Positions 25,181 to 34,268 of a DNA stretch of 64,000 nt are shown here, piece after piece. Under the pieces are notes generated by a model, which did not search any database, was not told where the DNA came from, and saw only the letters and a list, made by a program, of their open reading frames with translations. This DNA comes from Roseiarcus sp963772555 (lineage in GTDB: Bacteria > Pseudomonadota > Alphaproteobacteria > Rhizobiales > Beijerinckiaceae): assembly GCA_963772555.1 (NCBI GenBank), contig CAVYXQ010000018.1, forward strand, positions 136,516-200,515, in the 5' to 3' direction. Both the position numbers and the translations under genes were made by a program. Numbering within the stretch: position 1 is the first letter of the stretch; each line of letters begins with the position of its first letter.

Positions 25181-27705
25181 GGGGCGCCGCCTTGTCCGGA
25201 GTCGGGCCACCAACGATCGATCCGGGACAGAATCGCGTTAACGCGGGTAAACTTGACCCGTAGATCCGATTCCCGATGCTTGAGCAGGTCCGGCCCCCCA
25301 AGCAAGAACTGGCCCCACCCAATGGCGAGTAGAATCCCTGGCGCATCTGTCGCCGCATAATCGAGCGCCTGAGTGAATTCGGGCTCAAAACTGACGGTAT
25401 GGCCGATCTGCCGAAGAAGCTCGGATGGCACGACCACCTGGCGACGGTCTGGGAGAGACTCGTTCGGTTGCACGTGAACCGCGGGCATGTCGGGCGCCGG
25501 CCCAATTCGCACTGTATCCGCGATGGGACCCAGCGAAGCCACCTTGTAAAACACCCTGGCCTTGACCAGCGCAGGTAGGCCAAAAACGAGCAGAAGGGCA
25601 ACGGGGATCAGGTACAGACCGCGCCGGTCCGGTGCGACGGACGACGCCGGTCGCGGCGCGCCCGGATGGGCGAAACCAAGCGCCAGGCCCAGCGACAGAA
25701 GGACATTCGTGACGATCAGCGTGCGCCGGCCATCCGCGGTGTAGATCACCGCCGCGGACGCCACCGTGGTCAGGAAGAGCAGGAGGAAGAAGCCCAGGGC
25801 GTGGGCGAAGAACAACGCCTTGATCCGAGCGGCGCCGACCAGGATCGGCGCGGCGACGCCCAGCGCAATCCATTCAGACGGGATCGACGCGACGCTCGCA
25901 TATTGGCGAAAAAGGAGATTTGGCAGATCAGCAACATATCCTGCGGCGTTGCGGACCAGCAAGCCCGGCATCACCGTAGGATCGGCAAGGAACGCCTGCC
26001 ATGCCCTTTCAAACACGATTGAAGGGATGGGCCAAGTCCCAAGATCCCCTCGAGCCTCCGACAGGCAATGGTACCAGTCCGTTCCGGTCGCCAGCCCGCA
26101 GAGGACGTAGGAGAAATTGCCGCCAATCCCAAGTTGGGCGGTCCCGAATAGGTGCAAGAGGGTCCACTGAACAAGCCACAATCCCGCGCCGACGAGCGCG
26201 ACGCCTGCGAGCGCCGCCCGACCGGCCCCGCCGCGGACGCCCAGGACAATGACCCAGGCGGCAAGAAAGGGCAGCGTGAACATGCTGCCCATCCGGATGA
26301 GCAGGGCGGCGGTCAAGAGCCCAAAGGCCGTCAACGCCGAGCCGTAGGACTGGTCGCGAAGCCCCCGCAAGAGGAAGGGCGCCGACAATGCGGCCGCGCA
26401 GAGACCCAGCGTCTCGGTCATCGTCGTCGTCACATAGGGGCGTTCGAGGCCAAGCAAGAGCCCCGCAAACGCCATCGCCGACCAGGCGCCGACGATTTCA
26501 GCAACGCCGAGAATGGCTATCGCCGCACAGATCGCGAGGAGCGCCGCCTGCAGCACGAGGCTCGTCACATAGGTTCCACCAATGGCGACGATCGCGGTTC
26601 GGATCGCCGCGGCGATCGGGCGCTGAGAAGCGACCGGACTCCAGCGCCCGTCCACCGACAGATACTTCGCAGCAAAGAAGTAGTCCGACGCATCCGAATG
26701 CGGCAGCAGTCCGGCGACGCTGAAAATATTCATGTCGGCCGGATTTATGACTCCGCGCCAGCCGCCATTCGACATCATGAAGAGAAGAGTGAGAAAAGCG
26801 GCGCTGAAGAGGAGCGCTAGCCGCCCGCCGCGCCTCGTCGCGATGGTCGCCGGCCTTTTGGTCGTCGAGGGAGATTCTCCCAGACGGATCAGCCATTCGA
26901 GGGTCGCGCCGATGCCTGCCAGGGCGAACAATGCGTTTGGCGCATTGGGTTCCCACGCAGCGAGCCGTCGCATCGCCGGAAAAACGTCGAACAACGCCAC
27001 GGTCGGCAATGCATATCCGGCGATCCAGCCATAGACGATGACCATCGCGTAAGCTGTCAACGCGGCTCCGGCCAGGACGAGCCCGGCGATGCACGCCACC
27101 CTTCGAATCGCCTTCAGCCGGCGGACAAAGCCCTGCGATGTTCCCTCGACGATCGCGATGCTGAAGCGCAGCGCGCCAAGTAGCGCCACCGCAAGCAGGA
27201 GCGATCCCATCACCCAAGGCCTGGGCTGCAGGGTGTAATCTGCCGTAATCACCAGCCGCGGCCCGTTTTCCAGCCCGGGCGGCAGAACCAGATGCAGTTT
27301 ATCGCCCCAGTGGATGAATGCGTGTGCCTTGCCGGCCCTCAACTCGTCGTAGGCGGCATGGCCAACCTCCCATCGTTCGCCTGCGACGGTCACGACGATG
27401 TTGGACCGGGAAGGATTTTCCAGGTCATCCCCGCCCGTGTCGGTGAGCCCCGGCAGCGGCCTCGACTGCCCCACCGTGAGCACGACAACCGGCGACTCGG
27501 GCCCTTCCGTATGGAAAGGGCCGGCCCAAGTGTCCTGCCTATGCACAACTCCGGCCTGCATCAGCAAGGCGATGATCCACAGAACTACGCAGATGATCAG
27601 CATGAGCGTCGAGAGTCGCCGAAGAGCGTCAATCGTCGCGCCGGCTCGGCGGGCCCTTAACCAGCGGCAAAAGGGGATCAATTCCGCGCCGATGAACCGG
27701 TTCAC
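25177..27705 (-). CDS. Polytopic membrane protein, tandem copy 1 (GT-C-like)
   Basis: 842 residues. TM1 is at about 24-45, followed by a ~110-residue extracytoplasmic loop with a diverged SHW module (GHAAYDELRAGKAHAFIHWGD near 110-130), then a dozen or more transmembrane helices and a C-terminal soluble part. The middle (RPYVTTTMTETLGLCAA, LIRMGSMFTLPFLAAW) resembles membrane glycosyltransferases of the GT-C type, but no catalytic motif is certain. The GTG start overlaps the upstream stop. Likely role: transfer or polymerise glycan on the periplasmic side. It is one of three adjacent paralogues. Confidence 0.75.
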   Translation of the reverse strand: MNRFIGAELIPFCRWLRARRAGATIDALRRLSTLMLIICVVLWIIALLMQAGVVHRQDTWAGPFHTEGPESPVVVLTVGQSRPLPGLTDTGGDDLENPSRSNIVVTVAGERWEVGHAAYDELRAGKAHAFIHWGDKLHLVLPPGLENGPRLVITADYTLQPRPWVMGSLLLAVALLGALRFSIAIVEGTSQGFVRRLKAIRRVACIAGLVLAGAALTAYAMVIVYGWIAGYALPTVALFDVFPAMRRLAAWEPNAPNALFALAGIGATLEWLIRLGESPSTTKRPATIATRRGGRLALLFSAAFLTLLFMMSNGGWRGVINPADMNIFSVAGLLPHSDASDYFFAAKYLSVDGRWSPVASQRPIAAAIRTAIVAIGGTYVTSLVLQAALLAICAAIAILGVAEIVGAWSAMAFAGLLLGLERPYVTTTMTETLGLCAAALSAPFLLRGLRDQSYGSALTAFGLLTAALLIRMGSMFTLPFLAAWVIVLGVRGGAGRAALAGVALVGAGLWLVQWTLLHLFGTAQLGIGGNFSYVLCGLATGTDWYHCLSEARGDLGTWPIPSIVFERAWQAFLADPTVMPGLLVRNAAGYVADLPNLLFRQYASVASIPSEWIALGVAAPILVGAARIKALFFAHALGFFLLLFLTTVASAAVIYTADGRRTLIVTNVLLSLGLALGFAHPGAPRPASSVAPDRRGLYLIPVALLLVFGLPALVKARVFYKVASLGPIADTVRIGPAPDMPAVHVQPNESLPDRRQVVVPSELLRQIGHTVSFEPEFTQALDYAATDAPGILLAIGWGQFLLGGPDLLKHRESDLRVKFTRVNAILSRIDRWWPDSGQGGAP

Positions 27706-30278
27706 GGGACGCCGCCTTGCCCAGAGTCGCGCCACCAACGATCGACGCGGGATAGAAGCTCGTTTACAGGAGCGAGCCTGACCCAGAAGTCTGTTTCCCC
27801 ACGCTCGAGCAACTCGGGCCCGCCAAGCAACAGGGACAATGCGCCTGTCCCGGATGGTCTCGGCACGAGCAGGGTCCCCGGCGAATGCGCCGCCGCATAA
27901 TCGAGCGCCTGAGTGAAGTGGGGATCAAAACTGACGCTATGGCCGATCTGTCGAAGAAGCTCGGACGAGACGACTATCTGGCGTCGGTCGGCGGGGCTCT
28001 CGCTCGGCTGCACGAGGACCGCTGGAGTAACGGGCGCCGCCGCAATTCGCTGCGTATCCCCGGTATAATCAGCCGAGTCAATCCTGTAAATAACCCTGGC
28101 CTGGACCAACGCAGGTAGGCCAAAAACGAGCAGCAGAACAGGAATGAGAGACAGACCGGGCCGCCATGGCGCTGCCAGCGCCGGTCGCGGCGCTCCCGGA
28201 AGGGCAAAGCCGAGAGCCAGGCCCAGCGACAGAAGGAGGTTCGTGACGATTAGCGTGCGCTCGCCATCGGCGGCGTAGATCATCGCCGCGGACGCCACCG
28301 TCGTCAGGAAGAGCAGGAGGAACAAGCCCATAGCTCTGGCGTAGAATGGCGTCTTGATCCGAGCGGCGCCGACCAGGATCGGCCCGGCGATGCCCAGCGC
28401 AATCCACCCGGATGGAATCGACGCAACGTTCGCATATTGGCGAAACAGGAGACTGGGAAGGTCGACCGCATAATCGGTGGCGTTACGGACCAGCGTACGC
28501 GCCATCACCGTAGGATCGGCAAGGAACGCCTGCCACGCCATTTCAAACGCGATTGAGGTGATGGTCCGCGTAGAGATGTCCCCCCGCGTTGCTTCCGACT
28601 GGCAATGGACCCAGTCCGTTCCGGTCGCCAGCCCGCAGAGGACGTAGGAGAAATTGCCGCCAATCCCAAGTTGGGCGGTCCCGAATAGGTGCAAGAGGGT
28701 CCACTGAACAAGCCACAATCCCGCGCCGACGAGCGCGACGCCTGCGAGCGCCGCCCGACCGGCCCCGCCGCGGACGCCCAGGACAATGACCCAGGCGGCA
28801 AGAAAGGGCAGCGTGAACATGCTGCCCATCCGGATCAGCAGGGCGGCGGTCAAGAGCCCAAAGGCCGTCAACGCCGAGCCGTAGGACTGGTCGCGAAGCC
28901 CCCGCAAGAGGAAGGGCGCCGACAATGCGGCCGCGCAGAGACCCAGCGTCTCGGTCATCGTCGTCGTCACATAGGGGCGTTCGAGGCCAAGCAAGAGCCC
29001 CGCGAACGCCATCGCCGACCAAACGCCAAGGATTTCAGCAACGCCGAGAATGGCGATCGCCGCACAGATCGCGAGGAGCGCCGCCTGCACCACCAGGGTC
29101 GCCACATAGGTTCCGCCAAGTGCGACGATCCCCGTCCGGATCGCCGCGGCGATCGGCCGTTGCGAAGCGACTGGATCCCAGCGCCCGTCCACCGACAGAT
29201 CCGCCGCGGCGAAGAAATAATCCTCCGCATCCGAATAGGGCAGCAGTCCGGCGATGCTCACGTAATTCATGTCCGCCGGATTCATGACGCCGCGCCAGCC
29301 GCCATTCGACATCACGAAGAGAAGAGTGAGAAAAGCGGCGCCGAAGAGGAGGACTAGCCGTCCGCCGCGCCTCGTCGTGATGGTCGCTGGCCTTTTGGTC
29401 GTCGAGGGAGATTCTCCCAGACGGATCAGCCATTCGAGGGTCGCGCCGATGCCGGCCAGGGCGAACAATGCATTTGGCGCATTGGGTTCCCACGCAGCGA
29501 CCCGTCGCATCCCCGGAAAAACGTCGAACAACGCCACGGTCGGCAATGCATATCCGGCGATCCAGCCATAGACGATGACCATCGCGTAAGCTGCCAACGC
29601 AGCTCCGCCCAGGACGAACCCGGCAATGAACGCCACCCTTCGAATCGCCTTTAGCCGGCGGGCGAAGCCTTGCCAGCTTCCCTCGACGATCGCGATGCGA
29701 AAACGCACTGCGCCAAGCAGCGCCAGCGCGAGCAAGAGCGTTCCGGTCACCCAAGGCCTGGGCTGCAGCGTGTAATCTGCCGTAATCACCAGCCGCGGCC
29801 CGTTTTCCAGCCCGGGCGGCAGAACCAGATGCAGTTTATCGCCCCAGTGGATGAATGCGCGTGCCTTGCCGGCCCTCAACTCGGCGTAGGCGGCATGGCC
29901 AACCTCCCATCGTTCGCCTGCGACGGTCACGACGATGTTGGAACGGGAAGGATTTTCCGGGTTAGCCCCGCCCGTGTCGGTGAGCCCCGGCAGCGGCCTC
30001 GACTGCCCCACCGTGAGCACGACAACCGGCGACTCGGGCCCTTCCGTATGGAAAGGGCCGGCCCAAGTGTCCTGCCTATGCACAACTCCGGCCTGCATCA
30101 GCAAGGCGATGATCCACAGAGCTGCAAAGATGATTAGCATGAGCGTTGAGAGTCGCCGAAGAGCGTCAATTGACGTGCGACGAGCAGGTGCGGCGCGCGC
30201 GCCACCCGCCAAAGGAAACCGGCCAGACCTGAACCAGCAACAAAAGCGTACCAATGACGCGGGGATCAACTCGTTCAC
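27702..30278 (-). CDS. Polytopic membrane protein, tandem copy 2 (GT-C-like)
   Basis: 858 residues, the longest copy because of an insert (ARAAPARRTSIDALR) before TM1. The first-loop module reads GHAAYAELRAGKARAFIHWGD. The transmembrane core is nearly identical to copy 1. The C-terminal soluble part differs (ADRRQIVVSSELLRQIG, PRPSGTGALSLLLGG). It starts at a GTG overlapping the stop of copy 3 (GTGA) and couples to copy 1 the same way. The core shared by all copies suggests a shared reaction, and the variable C-terminus a difference in partner or acceptor. No enzyme class can be proved. Confidence 0.75.
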   Translation of the reverse strand: MNELIPASLVRFCCWFRSGRFPLAGGARAAPARRTSIDALRRLSTLMLIIFAALWIIALLMQAGVVHRQDTWAGPFHTEGPESPVVVLTVGQSRPLPGLTDTGGANPENPSRSNIVVTVAGERWEVGHAAYAELRAGKARAFIHWGDKLHLVLPPGLENGPRLVITADYTLQPRPWVTGTLLLALALLGAVRFRIAIVEGSWQGFARRLKAIRRVAFIAGFVLGGAALAAYAMVIVYGWIAGYALPTVALFDVFPGMRRVAAWEPNAPNALFALAGIGATLEWLIRLGESPSTTKRPATITTRRGGRLVLLFGAAFLTLLFVMSNGGWRGVMNPADMNYVSIAGLLPYSDAEDYFFAAADLSVDGRWDPVASQRPIAAAIRTGIVALGGTYVATLVVQAALLAICAAIAILGVAEILGVWSAMAFAGLLLGLERPYVTTTMTETLGLCAAALSAPFLLRGLRDQSYGSALTAFGLLTAALLIRMGSMFTLPFLAAWVIVLGVRGGAGRAALAGVALVGAGLWLVQWTLLHLFGTAQLGIGGNFSYVLCGLATGTDWVHCQSEATRGDISTRTITSIAFEMAWQAFLADPTVMARTLVRNATDYAVDLPSLLFRQYANVASIPSGWIALGIAGPILVGAARIKTPFYARAMGLFLLLFLTTVASAAMIYAADGERTLIVTNLLLSLGLALGFALPGAPRPALAAPWRPGLSLIPVLLLVFGLPALVQARVIYRIDSADYTGDTQRIAAAPVTPAVLVQPSESPADRRQIVVSSELLRQIGHSVSFDPHFTQALDYAAAHSPGTLLVPRPSGTGALSLLLGGPELLERGETDFWVRLAPVNELLSRVDRWWRDSGQGGVP

Positions 30279-32792
30279 GAGCCGCCGCCTCGTCCGGACT
30301 CGGGCCACCAACGAACGATCCGGAACAGAAGCCCGTTTATGGGAGCGAGCTTGACCCGCAAGTCTGATTCCCGATGCTCGAGCAACTCCTGCCCGCCAAG
30401 CAAAATCTGCTTGCGAATGCCTCCGAAGGGGAACCCTGGCTCGAGCAGCGTGCCCGGCGCATTTGTCGCTGCATAATCGAGCGCATGACTGAATTCGGGA
30501 TCAAAACTGACGCTGTGGCCAATCTGTCGAAGAAGCTCGGATGGGACGACCGTCTGTCGGCGGTCTAGGGGGTTCTCGTTCGGCTGCACGAGGACTGCCG
30601 CCGTAACGGGCGGCGCCGCAATCCGCTGCGCATCTCCGGCATAATCAAACGATGACGTCCTGTGAATAATTCTGGCTTTGACGAGCGCCGGCAGGCCAAA
30701 CACGAGCAGGACGACGACAGGGACCAAATACAGACCGAGCAGGCTCGGCGCCGCGGGCCCCCCCGGTCGCGGCGCTCCCGGAATGGCGAAACCAAGAGCC
30801 AGGCCCAGCGACAGCAGGACGTTCGAGATGACCATCACACGCCGGCCATCGTCGGCATAGATGACCGCCGCGGACGCCGCCGTCGTCAGAAACACCAGAA
30901 TGAAGAAGCCCAGGGTCCGCGCGTAGAACGGCGTCTTGATCCGTGCCCCGACGACCAGGATCGGCCCGGCGATGCCCAGCGCAATCCACCCGGATGGAAT
31001 CGACGCAACGTTCGCATATTGGCGAAACAGGAGACTGGGAAGGTCGACCGCATAATCGGTGGCGTTACGGACCAGCGTACGCGCCATCACCGTAGGATCG
31101 GCGATGAACGCCTGCCACGCTTTTTCATACGCGATTGCAATGATGGACTGCGTCCAAATGTTGCCCCGCGCCACTTCCGGTTGGAAGCAATGAGCCCAGT
31201 CCGTTCCGGTCGCCAGCCCGCAGAGGACGAAGGAAAAATCGCCTCCAATCCCAAGGTGGGCGTCTCCAAATAGTCGGAAGAGAGTCCACTGGACAAACCA
31301 CAATCCCACGCCGACGAGCGCGACGCCCGCGAGCGCCGCCCGCGCGGCTCCGCCGCGGACGCCCAAGAAAATGACCCAGGCCGCAAGAAAGGGCAGCGTG
31401 AACATGCTGCCCATCCGGATCAGCAGCGCGGCGGTCAAGAGCCCGAAGGCCGCCAACGCCGAGCCGTAGGAACTCGTCGCGAAGCCCCCGCAAGAGGAAG
31501 GGCGCCGACAATGCGGCCGCGCAGAGACCCAGCGTCTCGGTCATCGTCGTCGTCACGTAGGGGCGTTCGAGACCAAGCAAGAGCGCCGCGAACGCCATCG
31601 CCGACCAGGCGCCGACGATTTCAGCAACGCCGAGAATGGCTATCGCCGCACAGATCGCGAGGAGCGCCGCCTGCACCACCAGGGTCGCCACATAGGTTCC
31701 GCCAAGTGCGACGATCCCCGTCCGGATCGCCGCGGCGATCGGCCGTTGCGAAGCGACTGGATTCCAGCGTCCGTCCACCGACAGGTCCGTTGCGGCGAAG
31801 AAGTAGTCGGCCGCGTCCGAATGCGGCAGGAGGCCGGCTATGCTCATGTAATTCATGTCCGCCGGACTCATGACGCCGCGCCAGCCGCCATTCGACATCA
31901 CGAAGAGAAGGGTGAGAAAGACGGCGCCGAAGAGGAGCGCCAGCCGCCCCACGCGCCTCGTCCCGATGGTCCACGGCCTTTCGGCTGTCGAGCGCGATTC
32001 GCCCCAGCGGATCAGCCATTCGATGACAGCGCCGACGCCGGCCAGGGCGAACAATGCATTGGGCGCATTGGGCTCCCACGCAGCGAGCCGTCGCATCGCC
32101 GGAATGACGTCGAACAACGCCACGGTCGGCAATGCATATCCGGCGATCCAGCCATAGACGATGACGATCGCGTAAGCTGTCAACGCGGCGCCGGCCAGGA
32201 CGACCCCGGCAATGAACGCCATCCTTCGACTTGTCTTCAGCCGGCGGACAAAGCCCTGCGATGTTCCCTCGACGATCGCGATGCGGAATCGCAGCGCGCC
32301 AAGCAGAGCCGCCGCAAGAAGGAGCGATCCTATCACCAAAGGCCTGGGCTGAAGCGTGTAATTTGCCGTAATCACCAGCTGCGGCCCGTTTGCCAGACCG
32401 GCTGGCAGAACCAGATACAGCTGATCGCCCCAATGGCTGAACTCGCGCGTCTTCCCGGCTCTCAACTCTGTGTGCAGCGTATGGCCGACCTTCCATCGTT
32501 CGCCGGCGACCGTCACGGCGATGTTGGACCGGGAAGGATTTTCCGGGTCATCCCCGCCGGTGTCGGTGAGCCGCGGCAGCGGCCTCGACTGCCCCATCAT
32601 GAGCACGACAACTGGCGAACCTGGCGCTTCCGTGTGGAAGGGACCAGCCCAAGTGTCCTGTCTATGCACAACTCCGGCCTGCATCAGCAGGGCGAGGATC
32701 CACAGGGCGGCGCAGATAATGAACATAGCCGTCGACAGGCGGCGAAGGGCGGCAATCGGCGCGCCGCCGCCGATCGGCGCGGCATGAGCCAT
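30275..32792 (-). pseudogene. Polytopic membrane protein, tandem copy 3, one frameshift
   Basis: The first 440 residues read in one frame from ATG 32792 and the rest in another. Alignment with copies 1 and 2 pins the break: they read GTAGGACTGGTCGCG where this copy reads GTAGGAACTCGTCGCG (near 31467-31482, plus strand), one base longer. Repaired length is 838 residues. Its first-loop module is closest to the cytoplasmic versions: EFSHWGDQLYLVLP (near 117-130). It is first of the three in transcription order. If the frameshift is real, only about the first half of the protein would be made. Confidence 0.75.
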
Positions 32793-32934
32793 CACACGTC
32801 CATCGAGCTCCTTCGATATCACCGGTTAACTCCGGATGTTCCGCAATCTACATTCTTGTAGTATATGATAGAAGATTTTGCGCCGCGCGCAGGCGAGCAT
32901 GTTTTTAGATCGACCCCGACGCCCAACGATGACT

Positions 32935-34095
32935 TCAGCGCTGCGAGGAGATCTCCCCTCCCGCACCCGACAACGCCGCCGTCCGAACCGGCGCGCGGAC
33001 TTCGTAGCGCCGCCCGTTGACGCGCGGATCGGATCCGTCCGACGAAGAAAAATAAAGTCTCCCGTTCCAGTGCGAGTAACGCCCCGCGCCGGATCGTCGG
33101 ATGTCGTCGTGGGATGCATGCGGCGGACCGAGCTGAAGGCCGTCCTCGTACAGACGGACCACGGACGCGGCGGGATGACCCAGATCATCCCAAAGCTCGA
33201 CGGTCTCGAGTGCGCAGGTGAAACAAGACCCGTTTTCATGCGCCATCGAAGTTGTCGGCAGCGTCATTGCCGGCCAGCCGTCGGGCGCTCCGAGCAGCAC
33301 ATCGGGAGAAATGTCGGCGACCGCCGTCATCGAAACATTGCACGGAAATTTGTCCACCTTGAAAGGAGGCGCGCCTTTTGAAAAGACGCCTGCGAGATTG
33401 GGGTGTGAACTGAAGTATATCGGCCGCATCGCGCCAAATATATTGCCAAAGCCGGCCGCGGCTTTGTTAACCGCGGCGAAGGCCTCTTTTCTGAAGTCGA
33501 TCTCGTGAATCAGGACCTCGTTCAGGCCGAACGGCTTCACCATTGCAGCCAAGCTGCGCCGGTTGAACGCTCTGACATGCTGCCAGCGGTGGAAGAATGC
33601 GCCGGACTGCGGCTCCACAGTGCAGCCTAGTTCCAAGTCCTCCTTGTTGGGCGTGGTGAGAAAGAGCAGACCGCCAGGCTCGAGGAAATCGACAATCGTT
33701 TGATACGTCGAGGCAATATCTTCGTCCAAAACGTGTTCCGCCACCTCGAGAAAGAAAACGCCGGCAAACTTCTGACCGGCGCCGGGGCCGACGTGCCCGA
33801 GAAAGGTCCCGGCGTATTCCGACAGCGCTTCGCTCGCGCGCCGGCTGCGGCCTTCGGAAATATCGTAGATCGCGACGCGGTATCCGTGGGCGCAGAGCAG
33901 CTTGGCAAAGTGGCCGTCGCCTCCGCCAAAGTCGATGTACGACTTGTTCTTATCGAGGAAGGGCGAAAAGACCTGGAGACATTCCTCGCCCGCGAGCGCC
34001 CCGAAAGCCATCTCGTCCGATAGTCTGGTTTGAGCCAGGCCGTCCCAAAACCTCGTGACCAGATCGCGGGTCCATACGACGGGTTTCACAGCCAT
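32935..34095 (-). CDS. Class I methyltransferase with C-terminal SHW module
   Basis: 386 residues. The SAM-binding motif SYIDFGGGDGHFAKLLCAHG (near 52-71) and the later FFLEVAEHVLDED and PGGLLFLTTPNKED place it with UbiE/Cfr-like class I methyltransferases. Residues about 311-370 are the recurring module: RLYEDGLQLGPPHASH, DDIRRSG, RYSHWNGRLYFSSSDGSDP, NGRRYE. It is in line with the glycan-modifying genes, 143 bp upstream of the membrane triplication. It probably methylates a glycan residue; the acceptor is unknown. Confidence 0.8.
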   Translation of the reverse strand: MAVKPVVWTRDLVTRFWDGLAQTRLSDEMAFGALAGEECLQVFSPFLDKNKSYIDFGGGDGHFAKLLCAHGYRVAIYDISEGRSRRASEALSEYAGTFLGHVGPGAGQKFAGVFFLEVAEHVLDEDIASTYQTIVDFLEPGGLLFLTTPNKEDLELGCTVEPQSGAFFHRWQHVRAFNRRSLAAMVKPFGLNEVLIHEIDFRKEAFAAVNKAAAGFGNIFGAMRPIYFSSHPNLAGVFSKGAPPFKVDKFPCNVSMTAVADISPDVLLGAPDGWPAMTLPTTSMAHENGSCFTCALETVELWDDLGHPAASVVRLYEDGLQLGPPHASHDDIRRSGAGRYSHWNGRLYFSSSDGSDPRVNGRRYEVRAPVRTAALSGAGGEISSQR

Positions 34096-34181
34096 ATCCA
34101 GGGGAACCTTCTCTGCCGCCTCAGCGGTCTTTCGCGCTCCTCTTAAGCGAATGGACCTGAGATTGTCACCCGCCTCTGGGC

Positions 34182-34200
34182 GGATGAACGGCGTTCATCC
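34182..34200. repeat. Short palindrome GGATGAAC-GGC-GTTCATCC
   Basis: A perfect 8-bp inverted repeat with a 3-bp centre in the 173-bp gap between the sulfotransferase and methyltransferase genes. There is no T-run after it, so it may be an operator rather than a terminator. Function unknown. Confidence 0.4.
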
Positions 34201-34268
34201 TCGCTGCAGCCAGATAAGCTCCTGCCGAGCCAAACCGACTTAGCAGAGCGCTGAGATCACTTACGTCA

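Larger units (their letters stand above)
25177..32792 (-). repeat. Tandem triplication of a ~2.5-kb membrane-protein gene
   Basis: Three head-to-tail paralogues (25177-27705, 27702-30278, 30275-32792). Identity is patchy. About 380 bp of copy 1 near 26101-26480 matches copy 2 near 28638-29015 with a single difference. A ~90-bp stretch of copy 2 (28431-28516) instead matches copy 3 (31011-31096), where copy 1 differs. The C-terminal thirds are the most diverged. This mosaic indicates gene conversion or unequal crossing over after duplication. Confidence 0.85.

Noticed and set aside
25177..32792. CRISPR or short-repeat array
   Set aside because: The repetition comes from three large gene paralogues; no short repeat-spacer pattern exists here or elsewhere in the window.
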